Of a DNA stretch of 64,000 bases, positions 22,376 to 33,568 are shown piece after piece; the first letter of the stretch is position 1, and the number at the start of each line of letters is the position of its first letter. Under the pieces are notes generated by a model. The model worked only from the letters and a program-made list of their open reading frames with translations. It did no database searches and had not been told where the DNA came from. The translations under genes were made by a program, and so were the position numbers. The stretch comes from Didymodactylos carnosus. Lineage: Eukaryota > Rotifera > Eurotatoria > Philodinida > Philodinidae. The stretch spans positions 1-64,000 of the forward strand of contig CAJNOQ010000171.1 in NCBI GenBank assembly GCA_905250885.1, written 5' to 3'.

Positions 22376-23520
22376 AAAGAAGAAGTCAAGAAGGGATTAA
22401 AGTGAGAGAAGAAGAAGAAAAAAACTAAAAGAAAAATCACTTCTTCTAATGGTCATAAAAGAAGGAAAAATCAAAAAGAGGAATTGAATTATCAACATGA
22501 ACAACATGAAGTCAAACTACCGTATCTGACAACAATCTTCTTTGTTGTTGTAACAATTTTTGATCACTTTGATCAATAAGTAAGTTTTACAATTACAATA
22601 GAAGATACTTCTCTTCATTTTTTGTTTTTGACTATATACATTACATATATTTTTTTAAGATTATGTATTATTTATGCTTGCCAACACGTACTAAATAAGT
22701 AATATAATATCATCTGTACATATGTGTATGTCCAAGTAGCTTTCTTTCTCCCTTTCTCTTGCTCGTAAATATACTTATAGAAAGATGCAATCAAAAAGAG
22801 ACGAAGAAAATGAATGTCGGTAATAATCCTGATGATGATTTTCTACATAATGTTATCAGGTTCTAATTTCATTTTGGCTTTTTTAATAATACAGGTAAAT
22901 GAGATATTCTAATATGAGTTTATATTTTCGATCTATTAAGATGAGATGTTTAACTCAGCTAATAAGAGATATGATAGTCTTTTTTTCTCATATCAATATG
23001 TCAACCAGTATAATAACTAATGCATGCTGTCAAATATGCTTAGAGTCTATAATAAAATGTATTGAATACTATTCATCTCATAAAAAAAACGAGCAGTCTT
23101 CTTGAAATTTTTCGATAAGAAAACAGTTCACTTTTTTGATATAATAGCGATGGAAAATGAAGGTAGACTGGTTTTTTTCTCTTTCTGAGTCGTTAAGTTA
23201 ATTTATGCAGCACTAGAAACTTGTGTCTAACATGATTTTTTTGTTTTTTAAATAACGATATATGTATATATGCGTAATATTTGTTGATCTTTTTCTCGCG
23301 TTCTACTTACTTCACTTAAATGGCATCAAGTTTTTCGTTTTCTTTCGTCTTCTTTTTTTTTTTGCCTAACAATGCCTATCTATCGTATGTTTTACAATAC
23401 TTTCTCATAAATGTTATACATATACGTATAATAATAATAATAATGAAAAACATAGTGTTATACCATCAGTCTTTGTAAACTGTTCAACAAAACAAAATGT
23501 ACACATCTGATAAATTAATT

Positions 23521-23523
<3 letters not shown>

Positions 23524-23559
<36 letters not shown>

Positions 23560-23570
23560 TTCTCTCCACA
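23524..23570 (+). repeat. (CT)n microsatellite
   Basis: About 15 CT units with one TAT interruption, roughly 250 bp upstream of the netrin start codon. Confidence 0.85.
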
Positions 23571-23821
23571 AATACACACACTGTGGCCTCGGTCGGACAT
23601 GAACACAAATAAATTAATTATTACAATCCGTCTTTCTCTTTTTCTCTTATAATGGACATATTGTATAAAAATGAACTTTGTTCCATTACAGTTTGATTGT
23701 CACATTTTTAATTCTATTTGATTGAACTAACTATATCATAATTTTCTTGTTTCAACTATAATGACAATTTACATAGATATTTATTTTTAGGAATGATTTA
23801 GACTTTTAAAATTATAATAAC

Positions 23822-26800
23822 ATGTCATCGTATTATTGTTCAATTGTTATTTATTCTATTTTATTTATTGTTATTTTTTCACCCATTTCTTCAACACGTT
23901 GGTATCGAATGTTTTATTCATCAGTTGAAGATCCATGTGAACGACAAGGACGTTTTCAACGTTGCATACCAGATTTTATTAATGCCGCATTTCGTAAACA
24001 TATTGTTGCTTCATCAACATGCGGTAATCCACGTTCACGTTATTGTAGTCAAACGTCAGATAATAATAATGTATGTGATATATGTGATGCATCAGATCCA
24101 TTAAAAAGTCATCAATCCGATTATTTAACCGATATTAATAATCCAACAAATTTAACATGTTGGCAATCAGAAAATTTTCAACAATCAAATTTAACAAATG
24201 TAACATTAACATTATCATTACATAAAAAATTTGAGTTAACTTATATTAGTTTACAATTTTGTTCACCTATAAAACCCGATTCAATGGCCATATTTAAAAG
24301 TATGGATATGGTAAGTAGTTTATCTATTTCTTTTTTTTTTCTCAAATAAGTTATTTATATTTTTTTGTTATTTGAAGGGTAATACATGGATACCATTGCA
24401 ATATTATTCTAGTGATTGTTTGAAAACATTTAATAAATCGCCTCTTGCAACTATTACACGTTCAAATGAACAAGAGGCACTATGTACAAATGCAAATAAT
24501 GACCAAACATTAACATCAACATCACGAATTGCTTTTAGTACACTTGAAGGTCGACCATCAGCTTATGAATTTGATACAAGTCCAGTATTACAAGATTGGG
24601 TAACGGCAACTGATGTTAAAGTTGTTTTCTATCAATTACGACCACCAATTTCAAAATTCTATAACAATAACGATATGATGACCTATGAAACAAATTATTA
24701 TGCTGTTAGTGATTTTGCTGTTGGTGGAAGGTGTAAATGTAATGGGCATGCATCGAAATGCATTACAAACAGGTTTGTTTAAAAATAATAATAATAAATT
24801 TTTTTTCTTTCCATCTATTATTGAACATTTACTATAATGTGAGATTCTAATTTAAATTTTGTCACATTACAGTAGGATTTATAACATAGTTGTTTACAAA
24901 AATTAGCATTTTTTTTCTCAGCTTTAACTAATTTCTTTAGAAAAATTGTTTATATGGTTGATCACTTTAGGCTAAAGAAGAAAATAAAATCTGTTAATTG
25001 TTTTGTTCTATACACATCAGTAACCGACAAAATGTAATAATTTCTTATAAAAACAAATATCTGAATATTAAATATCTATTGTTATGTTAATATTTATCTC
25101 ATTTTGTGTGTCTGTATATACTTGAAAAAACGTCAAGACAGATGAAAAGACTTGTTCAATTGATCAAAATATTCAGTTCAAGTCTTTGTAAATGGTGATG
25201 GTTTTAAAGAGTATTATCTTCATTTGAATAATATTTTTCTATTAGAGAGTGAACAGTTAAGAAATCATTTGATAGTATCGATATTGATTATATTAATAAG
25301 ATAACTAATACTGTGATATATCAAATTGATTAGATTGTTCCAACTATACATGTTTTCATATTCGAGTACAGATTTGGTGATGTGTCTCTTGTTTTTATCA
25401 ACGTATCAAAGATAAAACAGTGTTCTATACACTACACAAAAATGTCGTAAAAATTGAACATTTTTTTACAGTACGTCCTATTCATAATCATCGAAAATAA
25501 GAAGCTAAAGTACAAACATCGAAAAGAACAAGATCTTTTTTTATCAGACTTTTAACCTTGTTCTTTTAATCCAGAATTTATCGTTTTTTTTTCTGTTTAA
25601 AACTAAAAACACGAAAAACGGAGAAAAAAATGTTTTTTTGTTATTAAAGTACAAATGTCATAACGTAAGATTTGACTATCTCTTATTCAGATATGTCAGA
25701 AAATATATATAATTGGACTTCCATATTTTTATTCCATTATGGCACTGATGCATGTATATTGTGAAAAAAGCAATGATCTGTGGTAAACATTTTTAGGATT
25801 TTTTCTTCTTTTTTTTGTTTTTCTTTTTTTTTTTAATGAAGTTATTAGAAAAGAAAGCGATCACAGACAACTATCTTGAAACTATTATTGTACAGACACA
25901 TATGAAATTCCCTCGAGATATGTCTATATTCGTTTTAAGTTATTTGTTTGATGTATTGGATAATGAAAATGATTATTTATTGTCGTCTGTAATGAACTAT
26001 CACCTTTTTGACAGCAGCAAAAAAAAAAAAATAATAAGAAACAATTAATGAAAGTGAGATTTTTTTGACTTTTAATTTTTTAACGAACTCGTGGACAAGA
26101 ATGTCATACATGTGAAAATAAGAGTAAGCTTCAAATTTAGTTTTTATTCAAATCTCCACCTTCTTGTAATGAAATAGAGAGAAGAAGGTAGTAAGTGTTG
26201 TATCTCATACCTACTTGTTGTTGTTCGTTGTGTAATTTCTCTTTTTTTTTCTTTTCTCTTTTGTACGTGTGCATATATACTTATCAGGATCATTTTAAAA
26301 AAAAAATTGCACATACAAAAAAAAAAGCAACGAAAAAAAGAATTTTTCTCACATGTACATATTAAAAATTGTTCATGTTACGTGTTGTTTAGAGATACTT
26401 TTTTTTTGTAGCGCGAAGGACAATGACATCATCATTATGAAATTCACGTTCATATAACTAATTGTGATTGTACTAGTTGAAAAATAATCTCGCAAAGGTG
26501 AAGGAATGAAACAGTTGTTTCTCTTCTGTATAAATCAATCAGAAAAAGAAGAAGTAGAAAATATCTTTTTTGTATATATTTGCAAATTTCGATGACTCAA
26601 TATATTTTCTGTTTGTTTGTATTATTAAAACAAATAATAGTAAACATTCCAATGATAATGTCTTTCTCATTGTTTCCCGATAAGACCAATGTTTTTGTTG
26701 TTTTTTTATACTGATGATAAATTTCTACTACTAATTCTTTTTTATTCAATATTTTCAATTGTATAAGGTGAACATTGATACCGAAGAACTATAATTTGAG

Positions 26801-29800
26801 TGTAGAATTTTAAAAATTCGGTAGTATGATGATAAACCTAAGACTACTATGATGTTGACTATCACTTTCAATTTCTTTTTTTTGCTTAAAGTATATCTGA
26901 GTGTGTACTATCTTGTCATATATTCTTTGAGAAAAATAACGTTTTCTTCTGAATAGGTAATGTCTCTTTTTCTTTTTCCTTTTTATTAACGATGCCATGA
27001 GTTTCATAAATGATTATCATATATTAAAAAAAAAAATCAACTTATGAATGGTTAAATTCATCGAGTGGTGTACATGAGAAAAGGGAAAAGGGAAGTTGAA
27101 AACTAATAAAAACTTACAATGACAATTAGAACAATGAAAGAATTGAAACTCTTTAAGAATAGATGACAAATAGAAAATGATGATATATACATCCGTCTTT
27201 CTGTTATTAACACTTAGAATTTGAAGAATAATTAGTGAGAAATTGTAGTTGTATCATTTTAAATATGAATAGATTTTTTTTTCTTTTTTACTTTTGTACA
27301 GTTTGTATGAGTGAAAAAATAGAAGAGAGAAAGAAAGATGAAATAATTAAATTAATATTCAAAGTGTAAGAGATTAACAACCTGAAGAGTTATTTTGAAT
27401 CATTTTTATTATTTTGCAGTTTTATATTTAAAAATAAGACTAAAAGTTGAATTCTAAAAATGTTTAGATTCATTGAATGTATTTATTTTTATTCTTTATT
27501 GTAAAGAATAAAGAAATCATACAATCTCATTGACAGTAAAATAATCTCTATAATAGAGCTTCTTTCTCAGGATTCAAATATCACTAAAAACAAAACAGAC
27601 TCTTAGAGTTGAGTGACGTTAAAAATTATGATCACACAGATAGAAGTCTTTTATGATAAAGAAAGACAAGTATCTACTGTTATGATGAGAAACCTTTAGG
27701 ATATATATATATATGTGTGTGTGTGTGAGTAAATGACTGAGAGAGAAGAAAAAAATTAAATCATGCAATATTACATACAACAAGGTATTATTATACAATT
27801 TTCTTCTTCGTGTTGATTTTCAAAAGAACAATTACATACATGTAGAAAAAGAAGAAGACGAAGAAACAAATTGATTTGTCTGTACATAAGAATATGAAAA
27901 ATAAATAATAAAAGATAAGGAAGTTAGCAGGCGTGTGAACAACTGTTTATACACGTTATATGGTAACAATATATCTAACGAATCTTAACGAATTCTAAAA
28001 ATAAAACAGTGGAAAAATATATGTTTTCCAATTAAAGACTTTTGATCTCTCTTATATAAAGAATAAATTGATTTTTTAAATTTATAATTGATTTTAGTGA
28101 TGGTCGATTAGTTTGTGATTGTAAACATAATACGGCTGGTGATGAATGTGAAAGATGTAAAGATTTTTATTATGATCGACCATGGGCAAGAGCAACTCAA
28201 CGTGATGCTAATGAATGTATTGGTAAGTTAAACTACTATTATAATTGGTGTTTTGTAGTATCGATAAAAAAGTAAGAGTATTATAAAACTGAAAAAATTA
28301 TGTTTATAGTTATACATTTATTTCTAAGATGATTAATAATAAATAAAAACTTGTTTTTAGTGTGTAATTGCAATAATCATTCAGAAAAATGCCGTTTTAA
28401 TCTTGAATTGTACAAATTGAGTGGACACAAATCAGGCAGTGTCTGTTTAGCATGTCAGCATAATACAGCCGGTAGAAATTGTCACTATTGTCAAGAAGGC
28501 TACTATAAAGATAAATATGAATTGATAACAAGTGCGAGTGTTTGTAGAGGTAAAAAATACAACATACAGTCGAACAAACTAATAATATATTGTTGTCTCA
28601 ATGTTGCACCTTTTATTCACTTTTTCTTCTCTCTATTTCTCTCATTCTTTATAGTTTTCACAATCACAAATAAAAACTAAATTTTTATATGAGAAAAAGA
28701 GAAAAAAATTAATATTCATCCATTTGAATCTGTGAAGGGTTAGTGATCTGTATATATTTATTTTATGTTTTTGCAGCATGCAATTGTAATTCTCATTCCA
28801 AACAATGTCGTTTCAATAAGGAATTGTATTTGTTATCCGGGAGAAAATCAGGTGGAATATGTATTAATTGTAAGCATAATACTGTAGGCCGTTCATGTCA
28901 TTATTGCCAAGAGGGCTATTATCGCGATATTTCATTGTCAATAAATCATCCGAAAGTATGTAAAGGTAGGCTAAATCATATGACAAATGAGAGTTTAGTG
29001 CTATTGTAGTTTAGAGCGCATGACTATATTTTGCTTATAACCTGAATTTATGCATGAGTTTACTTTTTTTTCTTCGAAAAAAACAAATTTAAAATGGATG
29101 AATGTTTTTTTTTTTCTCCTTCTCTCCTTTTATAATTGCATGATTATTATGTTTGACCTTGTATGATATTAACATCTATTATTTACTAGATGTTGTGTGT
29201 GTTTTTATTGTTCATCTTTTTATTTTTTAGAATTATGATAAGGTAAGTTTTCACATTTTTATTTTCAATATATTTACACATTGAAAAAAATCAAGTGATT
29301 GATTGATTGTTTAACGATATTTATAACAAGTTCTTCCTGAAATAGTATTTTTAATAAATATGAAACAAAGTTTTTTTCTTTTAACAGGAAGGAAATTGCT
29401 TTGTTTATATTTCAATTTACGGCATTCTTATATTTCTTTTGAACCTTTTTTTTCTAAACTAGATCCTCGAGCGAAATATTAAAACAATTTTGTCAACTCA
29501 GATGTTTATATGGTCATGACTAAATGAATAAAACAATTTTGATCCTTTATGGTCAGGTCTATTTATAAAAAACAAAGAAAACAAAGAAAAATGTTACCAT
29601 ATGACGACATCCGACTGAAAAGGGTTACGATCTGTGGGTTTATCTCAGTTCGTCCCAAATTGCTCACTCTCACACCTGCCCACCCCTTTGATGTTGTTTG
29701 ATCTTACAAAGCCAATTTGGGACGAACTGAGAGGACACCCGATCTGTGCCAACAAAATTTTAAGATTATATACTGCCTTGTCGTCGAAAAGTTTTGATAG

Positions 29801-32800
29801 AAATCTACATGTAGATATAATCGTTAATTGTTATAAGAATTAAGCTCAGACTTTGAAGTACAACTGAGATCAGAAATAACAAAATTTTAGAAATTGAGGC
29901 AGCATTTCTACGCAAAAAGAGAACTAGGATCTTTTTTCTTGTTAACCTTCGGCTCGTAACACTGTCGTCTATGATGTATTATCTGTTCTGATGCCTTTTT
30001 TTCATTACATAGAAACCAAACTAACTTTCAAACAGACCGAAATTAATTGTATTGTACATCGATAAATAATTTCAGTTTAAAGGAGATTTCAAACAATGTC
30101 TGAACTTAATAGACAAATTACACTTTTTACAGAATATCAGCTTTTAAGTCGAGCGAGTGAAACTCGAGGAGGCTTATTCTAGTTCACCATAAAACATTCT
30201 TCTTAAGTCGACTGAGTAAAACGATAGGAGACTTATTGCTTTCCACTTCGGCGTTGCCTAGCAAAATTCTTCTTTTCACACTATGTTTTCTCTTTCGAGG
30301 CTGCCACTCGTTCTCGGTTATCTCAGATTCCACAGATTTGAAGAAGAAGATGATTCAAAAGTAGATCAGCTGTAGGTGAGACATCTGAAGTTAGTTTGGG
30401 CTATTTGCTTTAGTTATCCTATAATTAGTGCCACAAAATGAGTATATTTTTTAGACAACTCTGTATCGTTTTGCTTATGAGATAATTAATCGTCCCGTGA
30501 TTCACTTCATAGTGAATATATATGCTATAGTGCTTGATATGATGAAAGCTCTAGCAGAATGTATGATAGGATAATGAATCAGCTGATATGATAATGTGAA
30601 TAATATATCGTAGAAGATAAATGCAGGTGAATACATTCTGAAACACGTCTTTGCTATTAAAGGAGAAAACACGAGATTCGATTTGCTTTTCTAAATTTCT
30701 CACGGTATCGTCCCGAATATCCAATTCGTGTTGACCATTATCGTTCCGAAAAAAAGTCAATGTGTTATGACTTTCTGGATGTTCTAATTTCGTCTGTTTC
30801 CCGTGCTACTTAGTCGACTTTCCAGTCTTTCCGCAGATCAGCTGGCTCTGTTCTCCTTCTTTCCACACTTTTCTTGCTCGAGTCACCCACTCGTTCTCAG
30901 CTATTCCTAATAGTAGAGCTTTGGGACAAAGATCAGTAGTAAGTCTAACGAGGAAAGGTCCGCAAGTGTGCAATCGCTTTTTCTTCGAAATTTAGTGGAC
31001 AGTAGGTAATCGACTATGCTGAATCCGAATATGACATTCGTTTGGGCACTTAGGTCTCCACAGACCGGATTTCTAGAAAACCAGTTTTTCAGAAACTATA
31101 AAAAATAACAAAAACCTTTCGTAATGAGGCATGGTTGTAGTTCTCAAATTTCTGATTAAAATGAGACATCTCCTAGCTCTGCGTGACCTTTCTTTACAGA
31201 GTTGTAGAATTTACAAGAAAAGCCCTAAATTAATTTCTTCTTATTTCTGTAGCTTTGATTTGACAATGAACATGTAGTAAAAAAAGCGATCGCACACTTG
31301 GGGACCTTTCCTCGTAAGAGCCATAGGATGGCATATCTGAAATTAGTTTTTCTGTATACCTTTTAACTAGCGAACTATATGAGCTCTAAAACCTGAGCAT
31401 ATTTTCAAGAACTCTACCGTTTTTCCTATGCAATAACTAATGGACATTCAGTATGAACAGTGTGCAGTGACTCATTAAGTAGTCACGTACTACTTATCAG
31501 TCTATACTTCTGTGTAGTTTGATGCATTTATAGGCTGAAACATTATTACCGATAGAATACATCAAAATATTTACTACGAACAGACAGCAGTGCTTCAACC
31601 GTATTTAAAGGATTCAGATGGTGTCTAAAGTGTATGTAAGAAACGTTTCACTTGGTCGGCTTTCCAATCTTCCCAAAGGGCAGTTAGTATCTAGTTTCGT
31701 AATCTTTCATCAAATCATAGTATAGCCATAACCATGTGGTTATTTTTCGTTTCATCGATTTTTGTTCTCCAAAGAAAGATAGAATCAAAAGATGTATATG
31801 CTAAACAAAAGATGTCTTCAAGATCATTGTGTGTGTATGTGTTTCTCTCTCATTTTTCTTAATGTATTTCTGCGTATTTGCTCGATATTATTATATCTTT
31901 GTCTTTGAGAAACATAATTACAAGTGTAAACATTGAATCTATCTATGATATAGAAAGACAAATAAACAATGCAACTATTTTTTGATGAAATATACAATAG
32001 GAGATTAAATTAAATATACATTAGATTTTAAGAAGAAATAAAATAAGACAAAATAGACTTCCAAAAAACTGTTATCAACTCGAGTTATATTAAGAACTAT
32101 TAAAATCATGTTAACAAGTGGTAATTTTGTTTTAATGATATGTGTGTGTCAATAAAGATATGAGAAATCAATGTAGAGATAAATCAAAAAGAAAGAAAAG
32201 AAACATTAAATAACAAGAACTTGGCAAATATTGTTATATGATTCAAGTGTATATATTGAAAATAAAGTTACATACTTGATTGCTTTTGCTACTAAATACC
32301 TCTAACATCATGCTTTTCAAACACACACACACAAAAAAAATATAGTATAGCATTGGTCACTAGTGATAACACTTGGATGTTTGTGATTCACATCTTATAA
32401 TTGATATAATTCTATACATCTTATAATGTTATCTATTTCTATTGTCTAGAATGCAATTGTCATCCGGTTGGATCTCGTGGTAAAACGTGTAATCAAACAA
32501 CTGGACAATGTGTTTGTAAAGATGGTGTAACGGGACTTCGATGTGATCGATGCTTGAAAGGTTATCAACAGACAAAGTCACCAGTAGCACCATGCATACG
32601 TATGTAGAGCAAAATCGATTTGTTAATTTACACCCTTTTTAATTATAAATTAACTATGCTGAAATATCTTATCGATGATAACAGAAATGAAGTGTTGACA
32701 ATACAACCAAGTCGTATTTATTCACAAGATAAACTATAAATAATTGATATATTATTATTTTCATAGTCAAAGTGCTCATCTATCAATCTACTACATGTTA

Positions 32801-33568
32801 TTATATAACATAGAGAGAGGGAGAGAGAATTTGATTTGGTCATTTATCACCATCAAGAGAAAAAACCTTTTTTCCTCTTAATCAATTTACTTTTCGACAG
32901 TTATTAAATAATTACTGGAGTTTTAGGAAATTTCATTTACTTCTAGGAACTTTGGAATTATCTCCTATTTACAGTATTTATCAAGATGATGCATATTCAT
33001 CATCCAATAATCGTGAAGACGATGGAACATATTCGTATAATCAACAATCTCCACCGCAATCGTCTACTGTCATTCCGTCAGATAATGGTGATGTTAGTGA
33101 TAGTCGATCAGCTATTGATCAAAGTCAGTATTGTGGTGCTTGTCGATATTATAGTAAACGATTACATTTCAAAAAATATTGTAAACGAGATTATAGTAAG
33201 TATTTTTCTCTAATAATTAATTCTTAAAAATTTTACTTCTTTCTTCTTCTATAGCAATTCATGCTCGTGTAACAAATCGTCATGATGGTGGTCAATGGAT
33301 CTCATATTTATTAACTATTTTACGTGTATATAAAGATCGTTTAAATCGAATACAAGAAACTGAACAATGGGTATGGATAAGTCGAAAAGACATACAATGT
33401 AATTGTCCAAGACTAAAAATAGATCATGAATATTTACTAATGGGTTTTTATGATCAAATGCAAACATCACTAAGTCTAGATAGAACTTCTGTTGTTATTG
33501 AATGGCGAGAAAGAATGGAACAACGAATGGTTCGTTTTAGACGATTAGAATTAAATAAAAAATGTTAA
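23822..33568 (+). CDS. Netrin (secreted laminin-related axon guidance factor)
   Basis: Eight exons: 23822-24310, 24378-24772, 28098-28222, 28361-28549, 28777-28965, 32450-32599, 32947-33195 and 33255-33568. All are bounded by GT-AG and keep frame, giving 699 residues if all are used or 636 with one of exons 4/5. Order: signal peptide (residues 1-25); laminin N-terminal domain (about 30-285) with [12 protein letters not shown] and ASSTCG; laminin-EGF 1 ([10 protein letters not shown]...[12 protein letters not shown]); two LE2-type domains; LE3 ([18 protein letters not shown]); then a Ser/Gln/Asp-rich linker and the C-terminal NTR domain, starting [18 protein letters not shown] and ending at KKC. 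LE3 and LE1 are close to vertebrate netrin-1. Netrins normally have three LE domains. Introns 2 (3.3 kb) and 5 (3.5 kb) are unusually long, and the latter holds small repeat elements. The start codon directly precedes the signal peptide. Confidence 0.93.
24773..28097 (+). other. 3.3-kb netrin intron splitting LE1
   Basis: Between donor AG|GTTTGT and acceptor TTTTAG|TGATGG. It is AT-rich with long poly(A)/poly(T) runs and a (TA)(TG) microsatellite near 27703-27726. No exon-like frame with laminin-EGF cysteine spacing is present inside. Confidence 0.6.
28361..28549 (+). other. Netrin exon 4: LE2-type domain, copy A
   Basis: 189 nt, phase 1 at both ends. Encodes [20 protein letters not shown], then [16 protein letters not shown]. 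Its opening is closest to the vertebrate LE2 pattern (RCRFNMELYKLSG). Confidence 0.9.
28777..28965 (+). other. Netrin exon 5: LE2-type domain, copy B
   Basis: 189 nt, phase 1 at both ends, 227 nt after copy A. Encodes [20 protein letters not shown], then [16 protein letters not shown]. By eye 39 of 63 residues match copy A; all eight cysteines and HYCQEGYY are kept. Divergence is concentrated in the last 13 residues. Confidence 0.9.
29637..29739. mobile_element. Tiny 103-bp hairpin MITE with 9-bp target duplication
   Basis: Inside the netrin intron. A perfect 19-bp inverted pair, CTCAGTTCGTCCCAAATTG and CAATTTGGGACGAACTGAG, is flanked outward by GG(T)TT/GGTGT-like ends. Direct repeats CGATCTGTG flank it (29628-29636 and 29740-29748). 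An 8-9 bp duplication fits hAT- or Mutator-like mobilisation. Confidence 0.7.
30946..31317. mobile_element. TWAYGAGG-family element, one-armed copy
   Basis: The ends TAACGAGGAAAGGTCCGCAA and, reversed, TTACGAGGAAAGGTCCCCAA form terminal inverted repeats of about 38 bp that also share GTGTGC(A/G)ATCGC. The interior carries the same arm as 17339-18143 (CTGATTAAAATGAGACATCT, ACAAGAAAAGCCCTAAAT), but only once. Its loop-derived sequence is in the opposite orientation. Confidence 0.7.

Larger units (their letters stand above)
21409..23821. other. Upstream region of the netrin gene, low complexity
   Basis: No coding frame is supported. It contains purine-rich and pyrimidine-rich microsatellites (22309-22375 and 23524-23570) and ATATGTATATATG-like words. 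It probably holds the netrin 5' UTR and regulatory sequence, none of which I can place. Confidence 0.45.
28966..32449 (+). other. 3.5-kb netrin intron carrying repeat insertions
   Basis: Between donor G|GTAGGC and acceptor GTCTAG|AATGC. It contains the small hairpin element at 29637-29739, a TWAYGAGG-family copy at 30946-31317, and loosely repeated segments with CTCGTTCTC words near 30300 and 30890. Confidence 0.6.

Noticed and set aside
22237-22428. Charged 63-codon frame rich in Arg/Glu
   Set aside because: It is a translation of a (GA)n microsatellite and has no conserved content.
28351-29009. Reading exons 4 and 5 of netrin as two small separate laminin-EGF genes
   Set aside because: Both are flanked by splice sites in phase with the surrounding netrin exons, and the apparent start codons lie in intron sequence.
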